NCBI GenBank assembly: GCA_964631125.1
Contig: CAZVYN010000010.1
Location: forward strand, 1 to 64,000
Reading direction: 5' to 3'
Length of the DNA stretch: 64,000 nt
Origin: CAZVYN01 sp964631125
GTDB taxonomy: Bacteria > Eisenbacteria > RBG-16-71-46 > CAIMUX01
The position numbers and the translations under genes were made by a program. Position 1 is the first letter of the stretch; every line of letters starts with the position of its first letter. Shown here piece by piece: positions 17,540 through 25,447 of this stretch. The notes under the pieces were generated by a model. The model had not been told where the DNA came from and made no database searches. It was given only the letters and a program-made list of their open reading frames with translations.

Positions 17540-17924
17540 TTCTCCCGTCCGACGAAGACGGCGAGCCCGAGCCAGACGACGACCCGCACCAGATTGAAGA
17601 GCGCGAACTGCTGCGGGGCGAGCGCGAACCAGGTGGTTCCGGCGAAGACCAGTCCGGCTGAGAGCACGTCGCCCATCCGCACGAAGAACGAATCGATCGC
17701 CTGCGACTGGAGCTCGAGGTGGTTGTCGGGTCCGAAGAGTCGTACGGGCGGTAGAGTGTCCGCTCCCAGAGCGGGCGTCGCGGGTTCTGGAAGCGAACGG
17801 TGTTAGAGTCCGCGCGCATCCCCCAGCGGGAGACTCCTTCCATCGCGAAGCGCGGCGCCTCCGACTCGACCTGGGTCGATCCCTGCGCCTCGACATGGGT
17901 GGGAGAGAACGCGGCGACGGTCAT
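17515..17924 (-). pseudogene. Frameshifted hypothetical membrane protein gene
   Basis: Two minus-strand frames join into one plausible protein. The first (from 17924: MTVAAFSPTHVEAQG, then FRFAMEGVSRWG-like sequence to about PLWERTLYRPYD) has protein-like G+C at third positions up to about 17745. The second then takes over (LFGPDNHLELQSQAIDSFF) and runs through two hydrophobic stretches (DVLSAGLVFAGTTWFALAP, LFNLVRVVVWLGLAVFVG) to TGA at 17515. The switch point is near 17740-17755. The 3' end overlaps the GGDEF-EAL gene by 25 bp on the other strand. No family was recognised. A sequencing indel is as likely as real decay. Confidence 0.4.
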
Positions 17925-17950
17925 CAGGCAGGCCGCTGACGAAACGCGCG

Positions 17951-18301
17951 ATGCGCATTGTCCCGAGCAAGCGGGAGGCCTCTGAGCGAATGGTCGCTAG
18001 AACACGCACGGCGCAGGATCGAGAGCGACCTCGTGGGTCGTCGAGTCCGTTCTCCGCGCTCGCCGTCGCGCGCCTCGTTCTCTTCCTCTCCTTTGCCCTC
18101 GTCTTTGCCTTCGCCCCGTCTTTCGCCCGCGCGGTCGTCTGGCCGTGGGGGGGCGGGGATCCGTGGCCGACCTCTTCGGAGCGGGTCGTCGAACCGCTGG
18201 CTCACCCGCCGTTGGAGTTGTTCCTCACCGGCCGGGATCTCTCCGCCGGCGTCGAGGCCAACCAGTACCTGCTCTTCCGCTGCGGCGCGCCGCTGCGATG
18301 A
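17951..18301 (+). CDS. Small hypothetical protein with one membrane segment, coupled to glycosyltransferase
   Basis: Up to 116 residues; ATG at 17990 (103 residues), 11 nt after GGGAGG, is the better-placed start. A basic N-terminus precedes a strong hydrophobic helix (VARLVLFLSFALVFAFAPSF), then a short extracytoplasmic tail rich in Trp and Pro (AVVWPWGGGDPWP) ending FRCGAPLR. Its stop overlaps the start of the glycosyltransferase gene as ATGA (18298-18301), which is the main evidence that it is translated. No family recognised. Confidence 0.55.
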   Translation: MRIVPSKREASERMVARTRTAQDRERPRGSSSPFSALAVARLVLFLSFALVFAFAPSFARAVVWPWGGGDPWPTSSERVVEPLAHPPLELFLTGRDLSAGVEANQYLLFRCGAPLR

Positions 18302-19434
18302 CCACGCCCTCGAGCACCCCGCTCGCCGTGCTGCATCTCGACACCGGCCGCGAGTGGCGCGGGGGGCAGCAGCAAGTCCTCTTCCTCTCGCGCGGCCTGA
18401 CCCGGCGGGGGATCCGCTCCGTGATCGCGTCGCCCGCGGGGAGCCCTTTGGCCGAGCGCACGGCGGCCAGCGAGCTGCCGTCCCTCGCACTCGACTACGG
18501 CGGGCCGTACGCGCCCTCGTCGATTCGCGCGCTGCGTCGGCTCCTCCGTTTGGAGCACTGGTCGGTCGTGCACGCGCACACCGCACATGCGCACAGCCTG
18601 CTCTTCCTGGCCCTGCGGATGGGGAATCTGTCGGGGCGGACCGCGCCGACGGTGTTCGTGGCGCGACGGGTCGACTTCGAACCGAAGCGAGATCCGTTCA
18701 CCCGCATGAAGTACCTGGCGCGCCATCAGCAGATCATCTGCGTCTCGCATGGAGTGCGAGCGGTGATGGCGAAGTACGGCGTCGAGGAGTCACGGCTGCA
18801 CGTCGTCCACTCCGGCGTCGAGCCGACCGGGCTTTCACCGTTTCCCGGAGAAGAGCGCGCCCGCCTGCGCGCGGAGTTGGCCCTGCCGATCGACGCGCCG
18901 GTCCTCGGGGCGATCGGGCAGCTCGTCCCGCACAAGGGGCACGTGCACCTGATCGAAGCGATGAAGCAGATCGTGGCGGTCGCGCCGCGCGCACGACTCG
19001 TTATCTTGGGCGAAGGGGAAGAACGGGCCGAGCTCGAGGCCAGCATCGCGCGGCATGGTCTCGGCTCGGTCGTGAGTCTGCCCGGCTATCTGCCGCACGC
19101 GCGTCGCTACCTGCCCGCCTTCGATCTCTATGTCAGTTCATCGGTCGAAGAAGGGTTGGGGACGTCGATCCTCGATGCGTCGCGCGCCGGGTTGGCGGTG
19201 GTGGCGACCTGGGCCGGCGGCAGCCGCGAGACGGTCGACGATGGACGCACCGGAATCCTGGTCGAGCCGGGGCGGCCGTTCGCACTGGCGCAGGCCGTCA
19301 CACGTCTCTTGCGCGACCCGGCGGAGCGCGCGCGGCTCGGCGCGGCGGGACCCGCCTGGATCGAGGCCAACTTTTCGGTCGACCGGATGGTCAAGGGGAC
19401 GCTCGCCGTCTATGGCGCCGCGTCAGGCCGATAG
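18298..19434 (+). CDS. Glycosyltransferase family 4
   Basis: A 378-residue GT-B fold enzyme. The N-terminal Rossmann domain starts with AVLHLDTGREWRGGQQQ, the Gly-Gly acceptor/donor loop of GT4 enzymes. It continues with HAHTAHAHSLL, VCVSHGVRAVM-like and VVHSGVEP segments. The C-terminal domain has VLGAIGQLVPHKGH and the nucleotide-sugar motif SSVEEGLGTSILDASRAGL, where the second acidic residue of E-x7-E is Asp. A cytosolic role in lipopolysaccharide or other envelope glycan synthesis is likely. Donor and acceptor cannot be read from sequence. It overlaps the upstream small membrane ORF by 4 bp. Confidence 0.88.
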   Translation: MTTPSSTPLAVLHLDTGREWRGGQQQVLFLSRGLTRRGIRSVIASPAGSPLAERTAASELPSLALDYGGPYAPSSIRALRRLLRLEHWSVVHAHTAHAHSLLFLALRMGNLSGRTAPTVFVARRVDFEPKRDPFTRMKYLARHQQIICVSHGVRAVMAKYGVEESRLHVVHSGVEPTGLSPFPGEERARLRAELALPIDAPVLGAIGQLVPHKGHVHLIEAMKQIVAVAPRARLVILGEGEERAELEASIARHGLGSVVSLPGYLPHARRYLPAFDLYVSSSVEEGLGTSILDASRAGLAVVATWAGGSRETVDDGRTGILVEPGRPFALAQAVTRLLRDPAERARLGAAGPAWIEANFSVDRMVKGTLAVYGAASGR

Positions 19435-19543
19435 CCGCGTCCCGTCGAGATCACGAGCAACCTCCGCCCGCCGACTTCCGTATCGCTGCACGCCCCATCC
19501 GCCGGCGGACCGCCGGTCGTCCCTTGACGGAGGATGCACTCCC

Positions 19544-20674
19544 ATGACTCGAATGATCCTGGATTCTCGCGCGGGGGCGCGCCGCCTGACCCCCGTCCTG
19601 GCCCCCGTCCTCGCCTTCGTTGTCACCCTCGCGGCCGCTCCGCCCGCCGCGGCCGACTTCGACGAAACGCTCTCGGTTGATGCGCCTTCGCTCGAAGTCG
19701 CGAACCTGATCGGAAAGGTCACTGTCGAACCGGCCAGCGGCTCTGAGTTCCAGATCGAGGTGCATGTGCGAGGCGCGGACGGCACTCGCGAGAACATCCA
19801 GGTCGAGCGGAAAGAGCGCGCGGGGCGCGTCGGCGTGGTCGTTCAGTATCCGCTGGAAACCGACCGCAAGTACGTCTACCCGGAGATGGGACGCGGCAGC
19901 TCGTCCACCTTCCAGTCCGATTGGGATGAGGACGACTCGCACAACATCCTCGATTGGCTGGTCGATCGCGACTGGCGCAAATCGGTCACGGTCAAGGGAG
20001 CCGGCAGCGGACTGGAGATCTGGGCCGACTGCACGATTCGTGTGCCGGCCGGCAAGGAGTTGGTGGTGCACGTCGGCGTCGGCGACATCGGCGCCCGCGA
20101 CCTGCGCGGCGCCCTGACGCTCGATACGAACAGCGGCCAGGTGACCGCGCGGAATCTGAACGGCGACGTGGAGATCTCCACCGGGTCCGGCGACATCGGG
20201 CTCAGCAAGATCTCCGGAGAGCTCGCGGCCTCGACCGGCTCCGGTGACGTGAGCGTCAGCCAGGTCGACGTGACCCGGTTCGAGATCCAGACCGGTTCCG
20301 GCGATGTCGAAGCCGACTCGGTCACCTGCCGCGTCTTCGAAGCCTCGACCGGCTCCGGCCGCATCGAGGCGCGCCGCGTCATCGCGGACGATGGCGACCT
20401 CCAAACCGGCAGCGGCCGCATCTCCGCCGAGTTCCTCCAGATCGGCAAAGGTCCATTCGAACTCTCGACTGGGAGCGGCTCGATCCGCCTGCGACTCCCC
20501 GAGAACGCCTCAGCGGATGTGGAGGCATCGACCGGCAGCGGCTCGATCGACGTCGACGTCGCCGATCCGGTGATCGACGTGGACGAACACAACGAAGTCG
20601 CCTTCCGCGTTGGCTCGGGCGACGCGCATTTCACGGTCGAGACGGGGAGTGGATCGATCGAGATCGCGAACTAG
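19544..20674 (+). CDS. Secreted DUF4097-type beta-helix protein
   Basis: A 376-residue protein. The ATG at 19544 follows GGAGG by about 10 nt and starts a signal peptide ending APPAAA|DFDETL. Residues 165-375 carry repeated strands of the form 'xxSTGSGDIxL', 'ASTGSGDVSV', 'QTGSGDVEAD', 'STGSGRIEAR' and 'STGSGSIRLR', typical of DUF4097 (DUF4098) proteins that fold as right-handed beta-helix-like solenoids. Such proteins are often linked to anti-sigma-factor or membrane stress genes, but none is adjacent. The stop TAG shares the tetranucleotide CTAG (20671-20674) with the stop of the opposite rnhA gene. Confidence 0.8.
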   Translation: MTRMILDSRAGARRLTPVLAPVLAFVVTLAAAPPAAADFDETLSVDAPSLEVANLIGKVTVEPASGSEFQIEVHVRGADGTRENIQVERKERAGRVGVVVQYPLETDRKYVYPEMGRGSSSTFQSDWDEDDSHNILDWLVDRDWRKSVTVKGAGSGLEIWADCTIRVPAGKELVVHVGVGDIGARDLRGALTLDTNSGQVTARNLNGDVEISTGSGDIGLSKISGELAASTGSGDVSVSQVDVTRFEIQTGSGDVEADSVTCRVFEASTGSGRIEARRVIADDGDLQTGSGRISAEFLQIGKGPFELSTGSGSIRLRLPENASADVEASTGSGSIDVDVADPVIDVDEHNEVAFRVGSGDAHFTVETGSGSIEIAN

Positions 20675-21189
20675 TTCTCTCCGCCGGTTCCCCTGGGTCC
20701 GCCGGCGCCCCTCGATCCACCCGCGAGCGCTTTGATCGCCTCGGTTGCGAGACGATCACAGCGCTCGTTCTGTGGGTGTCCCGTGTGTCCCCGCACCCAA
20801 TCGAAGCTGAGCTCGTGCTTCTCGCTCAGCTCGCGCAGCTCGCGCCAGAGATCTTGGTTCTTCACCGGTTTCTTTTCCGCCGTCCGCCACCCATTGCGAA
20901 TCCAGCCGGCCATCCAGCTCGACATGCCGTCCACGATGTAGCGCGAGTCGGTCGTCACGACGACGCGGCTCGGCTGGCGCAGACGATGCAGTCCCTCGAT
21001 CACCGCGCGGATTTCCATCCGATTGTTCGTCGTCTCGGGCTCGCCGCCCGAGGCCTCGATGCTCTTGCCGGTGAGGGGATGTTCGAGCACGTAGCCCCAA
21101 CCGCCGGGACCCGGATTTCCGCTGCACGCGCCGTCCGCGTAGAGGTGGACGAGAGGCTTGGGCTCCTGCGTCCCGGTGTCGTGTGTCAT
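20671..21189 (-). CDS. rnhA: Ribonuclease HI
   Basis: A 172-residue type 1 RNase H that cleaves the RNA strand of RNA-DNA hybrids. Catalytic residues are Asp19 (YADGACSGNPGPGG), Glu59 (NNRMEIRA), Asp81 (TTDSRYI) and Asp145 (NERCDRLA), with His135 in the VRGHTGH loop; the basic handle region (WRTAEKKPVKNQDLW) is present. A Gly-rich tail of about 15 residues extends beyond the usual 155-residue length. It converges on the DUF4097 gene, the two stop codons overlapping in CTAG. Confidence 0.95.
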   Translation of the reverse strand: MTHDTGTQEPKPLVHLYADGACSGNPGPGGWGYVLEHPLTGKSIEASGGEPETTNNRMEIRAVIEGLHRLRQPSRVVVTTDSRYIVDGMSSWMAGWIRNGWRTAEKKPVKNQDLWRELRELSEKHELSFDWVRGHTGHPQNERCDRLATEAIKALAGGSRGAGGPRGTGGEN

Positions 21190-21300
21190 GGAGAAGCAGC
21201 CTATCAGAGTCGACGCCGACCCAGGCGCGCGTGTGCGAGTTCGGCTATCCTGCCGGTCCGTTGCGCAGGGGCCGGTCCGTTCAAATGGCAGGAGACACCG

Positions 21301-22788
21301 ATGTCAGAACATCTCGATGAAGACGACGCGGCGGAGCGCGCCGCGCGCGCCGAGTTCGCGCGCGCGTTGACCCAGCACGAGGCGACGAAGGCGCCGGTCG
21401 AGTCCGCGGTGGGGGCTCGCGTCCGCGGCGTGATCGTCTCGATCGGCGAGGAGCATGCATTCGTCGACTACGGCGCGCGCAGCGAGGGCGCTCTCGCGGT
21501 CAATCATCTCGAAGGGGCCGAGGGCGCGCGCCGAAAAGTCGGGGACGCGCTCGATCTCTACGTCGTCGCGCTGGAGCCGCAGGTCACGCTCGCCCCTTCG
21601 CTCAAAGCCGACGCGGGCTTGGCGCAGAACCAGCTCCGCGAGGCTCAGCGGCTCGGGCTGCCGGTCGAAGGAAAGGTCATCGGACTGAACGGCGGCGGCC
21701 TGGAGATCGATCTCTCCGGCGTGCGCGGATTCTGTCCGTTCTCACAAATCGAGATCGGCTACGTGGCCGATCCTTCCGTCTGGATCGGCCGCGCGGTCGA
21801 AGTGTTGGTGCAGGAGATCGACGGCGCGCGCGGCGGCGCGGTCGTCTCCCGCCGCAAGCTGCTCGAACAAGAGCGGGAGGAAGGTCGGCAGCGACTCCTC
21901 GGTACGTTGAAAGAGGGGCTCGACCTCGACGGCACGGTCGCGCGCCTGGAGCCGTTCGGCGCCTTCGTCGACATCGGGGGAATGGACGGGCTGGTGCACG
22001 TCTCGGAAATCTCACACCGACGCGTCGAACATCCGAGTGATCTCCTCAGCGTCGGGCAGAAGGTCCGGGTCAAAGTTCTGCGCTTGGAGATGAAGGATCC
22101 GGCGCGCCCGAAGCTCTCGCTCTCGATGAAGGCGTCGGAGCCCGATCCTTGGGCCGAGGTCGCCGAACGATTCTGGAAGGGACGCCGCGTCTCCGGGCTG
22201 GTCGTGCGTCTGACCGACTTCGGCGCCTTCGTCGAACTCGCGCCCGGCATCGACGGGCTCGTGCACATTTCCGAGGCCGCGCTCCATCCGGTCGTGCATG
22301 TGAAAGAGGTTCTGGCCCCGCAGCAACAGGTCGAGGCGGTCGTGCTCGAAGTGGACCTCGACAAGAAACGGATCTCGCTCTCGATCCGCGAGGCGCTCGC
22401 CACCACGAGTGAGGGAGAATCGCTCACCGCCGAGCGCGCGCCCCAGGCGGGCGACGCGGTCGACGGCTTCGTCGCCGGCATCAAGCCGTACGGCCTCTTC
22501 GTCGATCTCCCCGAGTACGGCCATCGCACGCGAGGACTCATCCCCCGCGAGGAGACCGGTGAGCGTCCCGGCTCCGATCTCAGCCGACGTTTCGCCATCG
22601 GGGACAAGCTCAGGGTCGAGGTGCTCGACGTCACCGAGGGCAAGATCCGTCTCAGCCTGACCCGGCTGAAGAATCGGGAGGACAACGCCTCGGCGGAGAA
22701 CTTCGCACGCGAGAACATCAGCGGGAGAGCGCCGGCCACCGGCATGGCGGAAGCGTTCAAACGAGCGAGCGAGAAGAAGCCGCGCTGA
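21301..22788 (+). CDS. S1 RNA-binding domain protein, ribosomal protein S1-like
   Basis: A 495-residue protein; ATG at 21301 follows CAGGAGA, and the longer open frame upstream is antisense to rnhA. At least four S1 OB folds can be seen: about 37-98 (degenerate), 117-190, 205-272 (FGAFVDIGGMDGLVHVSEIS) and 290-362 (FGAFVELAPGIDGLVHISE). A fifth, near 382-455 (YGLFVDLPEYGHRTRGLIP), is more divergent. The acidic N-terminus and Lys/Arg tail are unlike the long acidic tail of E. coli S1. It may be the main S1 of this organism or an accessory paralogue; the short acidic start and degenerate first domain favour the latter. Confidence 0.85.
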   Translation: MSEHLDEDDAAERAARAEFARALTQHEATKAPVESAVGARVRGVIVSIGEEHAFVDYGARSEGALAVNHLEGAEGARRKVGDALDLYVVALEPQVTLAPSLKADAGLAQNQLREAQRLGLPVEGKVIGLNGGGLEIDLSGVRGFCPFSQIEIGYVADPSVWIGRAVEVLVQEIDGARGGAVVSRRKLLEQEREEGRQRLLGTLKEGLDLDGTVARLEPFGAFVDIGGMDGLVHVSEISHRRVEHPSDLLSVGQKVRVKVLRLEMKDPARPKLSLSMKASEPDPWAEVAERFWKGRRVSGLVVRLTDFGAFVELAPGIDGLVHISEAALHPVVHVKEVLAPQQQVEAVVLEVDLDKKRISLSIREALATTSEGESLTAERAPQAGDAVDGFVAGIKPYGLFVDLPEYGHRTRGLIPREETGERPGSDLSRRFAIGDKLRVEVLDVTEGKIRLSLTRLKNREDNASAENFARENISGRAPATGMAEAFKRASEKKPR

Positions 22789-22806
22789 GTCCGGGCGGAT
22801 CCGGGG

Positions 22807-24633
22807 CTAGTTGGCGGCGGAGGCGGGCTCGGTCAGAGAGACCAAGAGCAGTGTGATGTCGTCCTCCGGCGGGGCCGCGCCGCGGAAGCGGTCGACATCG
22901 GTCAGGATCGATTCGCTCAGCGTCTCCAGGTCGTCTCCGCGTCGCCAGCCTTTGAACAGCTCGAGGCCGAGGCGGTGCGTCCCGTACTCCTCGACTTCGT
23001 CCTGGACCGAGTCGTCCGCCTGCCCGCCCGCCGGCGCCGCCGATCTCGCCGCCGCGTTCGCTGCGTTCGCCGCCGCTTGGGCTAACTCGCCGGCGATCGT
23101 TTCGGTCACGCCATCGGTGTAGATGGCCAAGAGATCCCCCGGCGCGAGCAAGATCCTGCCCAGCTCGAACGAGGCGCCGTCGATCAACCCGACGGGGAAG
23201 CCGGTCGGCCCGAGCTCCTCGACCCGGCCGTCCCGCCGCACGAGCAGAGGCGGGTTGTGCCCGGCGTTGACGTAGTCCATCGCGCCGTCTTCGACCTGAC
23301 GCGCCGCGAAGAGCGTGAGGTAATCCGACGGCCGCGAGGCGCGCATCACCTGTCGATGCAGCTTGGTCACGAGTCGATCCAGCGGCAGGCCGTCTTCCTC
23401 CAGCATCAGGCGCAGACAGGCCATGACGTGCGACATGAGGAGAGCGGCGCCCATCCCCTTGCCGCTGACATCGCCGACCGCGAGGAAGAGCCCGCTCGGC
23501 GTGAGCGCCACTTCGTAGAGATCACCGGCGCACTCATAGCAGGGGCGTTGAACGGCGTGGAGCGACCACCGTTCGACGGTCGGCAGATGTCGCGGCAAGA
23601 GCGACTGCTGGATCCGCGCGGCGCGCTCGATCTCGTGCCGCATCCGTTCGCCCTCTTGCTCCACCAGATAGAGGCGCGCATTGGTGATCTTCACCGCGAG
23701 CAGATTGGCCAAGACGGAGAAGGCGCGGAGCTGCTCGGCGTCGAAGCGCTGACGGATGTCGTTCGTGTCGGCGTAGATCAGCCCGATGACCCGCTCGTTG
23801 TCGAAGAGCGGCGCCACCATGGCCGAATGCAGCTCGAGCGCCATGATGCTCTCGTGCGCGACGAAGCGAGCGTCGGTCTGCGCGTCGTCGACCAGGAGGG
23901 CGGTGCGATCCTCGAGCACCGTGCGGAGCAGCGTGCGGCTCAAGAGCAGCTTGCTCTCGGTGGCCGATCCCGGCGGATGCGCCGCGCGCACGACCGGCAG
24001 CTTCATCTCGCCGTCCGAGCCGACTAGGTCCGAGGCATCGGTCGCGGCGCCGGCTTCGTCGAGCAAGAGGAGCAGCACGCGCCGCGCCGGCACGATGCGC
24101 GCGGCCAGTCCCAGCGCCAACGCGAAGGTCTCATCCAATGGACGGGGCGCCACCAAGAGTCCGCCCGCCTCGATCAGCACTCCGAGGAGACTCTGCGCCT
24201 GGGCGCTGCTGGCTGGCTCGGAGCGGATCTCCTCCCAGCTCAGCCGCGCGCTGGGGCGGACATCCTCTCCGGTGACGAGAGCGTCGTCGAGCGAGCGGAA
24301 GAAGGTTCCCTCGTCGGTGAGGGGATCGAGATCGGAGTGGACGCGAAGCGTCACGGCCCCGAAGCGGAGCGTATCGCGAGGCGTCAGGACGACGCGTTCG
24401 TCCGGGTCCAGGCGGCGTCCGTTGATGAAGGTGCCGTTGCGGCTGCCGACATCCCGCACGATGATCTGGTCCGCGGTGGCATGCAGTTCGGCGTGTGTTC
24501 TGCTGACCGACGGATCGGCCAGCGAGAGCCCGCTCTCGGGACTGCGCCCGACCGAGTGAACGCCCGGGGTCACCGTCAGCGAGACCGGAGTCCCCGAGAC
24601 CTCGCCCTCCAGTCGCATCTCCACCTTGCTCAC
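22807..24633 (-). CDS. FHA-GAF-PP2C (SpoIIE/RsbU-type) protein phosphatase
   Basis: A 608-residue regulator read from GTG 24633, which overlaps the DUF59 stop as GTGA; ATG 24618 is an alternative start. The order is: FHA domain (about 5-100; VGRSPESGL, SVSRTHAEL, SRNGTFING), GAF domain (about 140-320; FVAHESIMALELHSAM), a short coiled region, then a PP2C/SpoIIE phosphatase (about 360-600; GDLYEVALTPSGLFLAVGDVSGKGMGAALLM, AGHNPPLL, YTDGVTE, DDITLLLV). These families dephosphorylate anti-sigma antagonists; FHA binds phospho-Thr partners. It is the distal gene of the Suf operon, which is unusual. Confidence 0.88.
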   Translation of the reverse strand: MSKVEMRLEGEVSGTPVSLTVTPGVHSVGRSPESGLSLADPSVSRTHAELHATADQIIVRDVGSRNGTFINGRRLDPDERVVLTPRDTLRFGAVTLRVHSDLDPLTDEGTFFRSLDDALVTGEDVRPSARLSWEEIRSEPASSAQAQSLLGVLIEAGGLLVAPRPLDETFALALGLAARIVPARRVLLLLLDEAGAATDASDLVGSDGEMKLPVVRAAHPPGSATESKLLLSRTLLRTVLEDRTALLVDDAQTDARFVAHESIMALELHSAMVAPLFDNERVIGLIYADTNDIRQRFDAEQLRAFSVLANLLAVKITNARLYLVEQEGERMRHEIERAARIQQSLLPRHLPTVERWSLHAVQRPCYECAGDLYEVALTPSGLFLAVGDVSGKGMGAALLMSHVMACLRLMLEEDGLPLDRLVTKLHRQVMRASRPSDYLTLFAARQVEDGAMDYVNAGHNPPLLVRRDGRVEELGPTGFPVGLIDGASFELGRILLAPGDLLAIYTDGVTETIAGELAQAAANAANAAARSAAPAGGQADDSVQDEVEEYGTHRLGLELFKGWRRGDDLETLSESILTDVDRFRGAAPPEDDITLLLVSLTEPASAAN

Positions 24634-24935
24634 CAGATCCCGAGTTGCGCCTTGGCTTCTTCGGACGCGTGTTCCTTCGGATCCCAACGCGGCGTCCAGA
24701 CCAGATGGATCTCGGCGTCGTCCACTTCGGGCAGCGTCATGGCCGCGGCCTTGGCCGCCGCCAGGATCTGGGGACCCATCGGACACATCGGGCTCGTCAG
24801 CGTGAGATCGACGTCGACCTTGCGGGTCTCCGCGTCGTACTTCGCGTCATAGACCAGCCCCAGGTCGACGATGCTGATCCCGATTTCGGGATCCTCGACC
24901 GGCCGGATCGCTTCCAAGATCTCATCGCGCGTCAT
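24630..24935 (-). CDS. DUF59/MIP18-family Fe-S assembly factor (SufT-like)
   Basis: A 101-residue protein with the DUF59 pattern VEDPEIGISIVDLGLVYD and the conserved Cys51 in TSPMCPMGPQI. Members (SufT, PaaD-like, MIP18) help mature Fe-S proteins. Here the position at the end of sufSU supports the SufT assignment. Its start overlaps the sufU stop as ATGA (24932-24935), and its stop overlaps the next GTG. The ending 'HLVWTPRWDPKEHASEEAK' is like other members of the group. Confidence 0.88.
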   Translation of the reverse strand: MTRDEILEAIRPVEDPEIGISIVDLGLVYDAKYDAETRKVDVDLTLTSPMCPMGPQILAAAKAAAMTLPEVDDAEIHLVWTPRWDPKEHASEEAKAQLGIW

Positions 24936-25447
24936 GGCCGCTCCTCCGTAGTTGGACCGTCGGTTCCCGCAATGCCTGTCCGTGATTCACCGGCCGGACT
25001 GTGCGTGATCGAGCGCAGACTCTCTTCCAGCGTGGTCCACGCCAGCAACGCGCATTTCACGCGGACGGGATAGCGCGCGACCCCTGAGAGCGCGTCGAGG
25101 TCGCCCAAGTCCTGGCCGGGATCGAGCGGCGCCCCGTGCATCATGCGCTTGAACGCCGCCGTGACGCCACGCGCCTCCTCGATCGTCTTGCCCGGCAGCA
25201 ACTCGGCCATCATCGAGCCGGACGCCACGCTGATCGAGCAGCCCTGCGATTCGACCGAGAGGTCCCGGATCCGTTTGCCGTCGAGCTCGAACGCGACGCG
25301 CACTTGGTCGCCGCAGGTCGGATTGAATCCATCCGTGCAGGCCGTCGGGGCGGCCAACGGATGGCGTCCGCGAGGCTTGCGGTAGTGGTCGAGCACGACC
25401 TCGCGGTAGAGGTCGTCGAGTTGCGGTAGGGCCCGGATGTCAGCCAA
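24932..25447 (-). CDS. sufU: SufU, zinc-dependent sulfurtransferase
   Basis: A 171-residue IscU-like protein of the SufU type. The best start is TTG 25447, giving ADIRALPQLDDLYREVVLDHYRKP, which aligns with the normal SufU N-terminus and overlaps sufS by 8 bp; the longer frame upstream lies inside sufS. Ligand candidates are Cys45 and Asp47 (NPTCGD), Cys70 (SQGCSIS) and Cys132 (VKCALLAW), the zinc-site arrangement of SufU. It accepts persulfide from SufS. Use of SufU rather than SufE is the Gram-positive-style arrangement. Confidence 0.9.
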   Translation of the reverse strand: MADIRALPQLDDLYREVVLDHYRKPRGRHPLAAPTACTDGFNPTCGDQVRVAFELDGKRIRDLSVESQGCSISVASGSMMAELLPGKTIEEARGVTAAFKRMMHGAPLDPGQDLGDLDALSGVARYPVRVKCALLAWTTLEESLRSITHSPAGESRTGIAGTDGPTTEERP

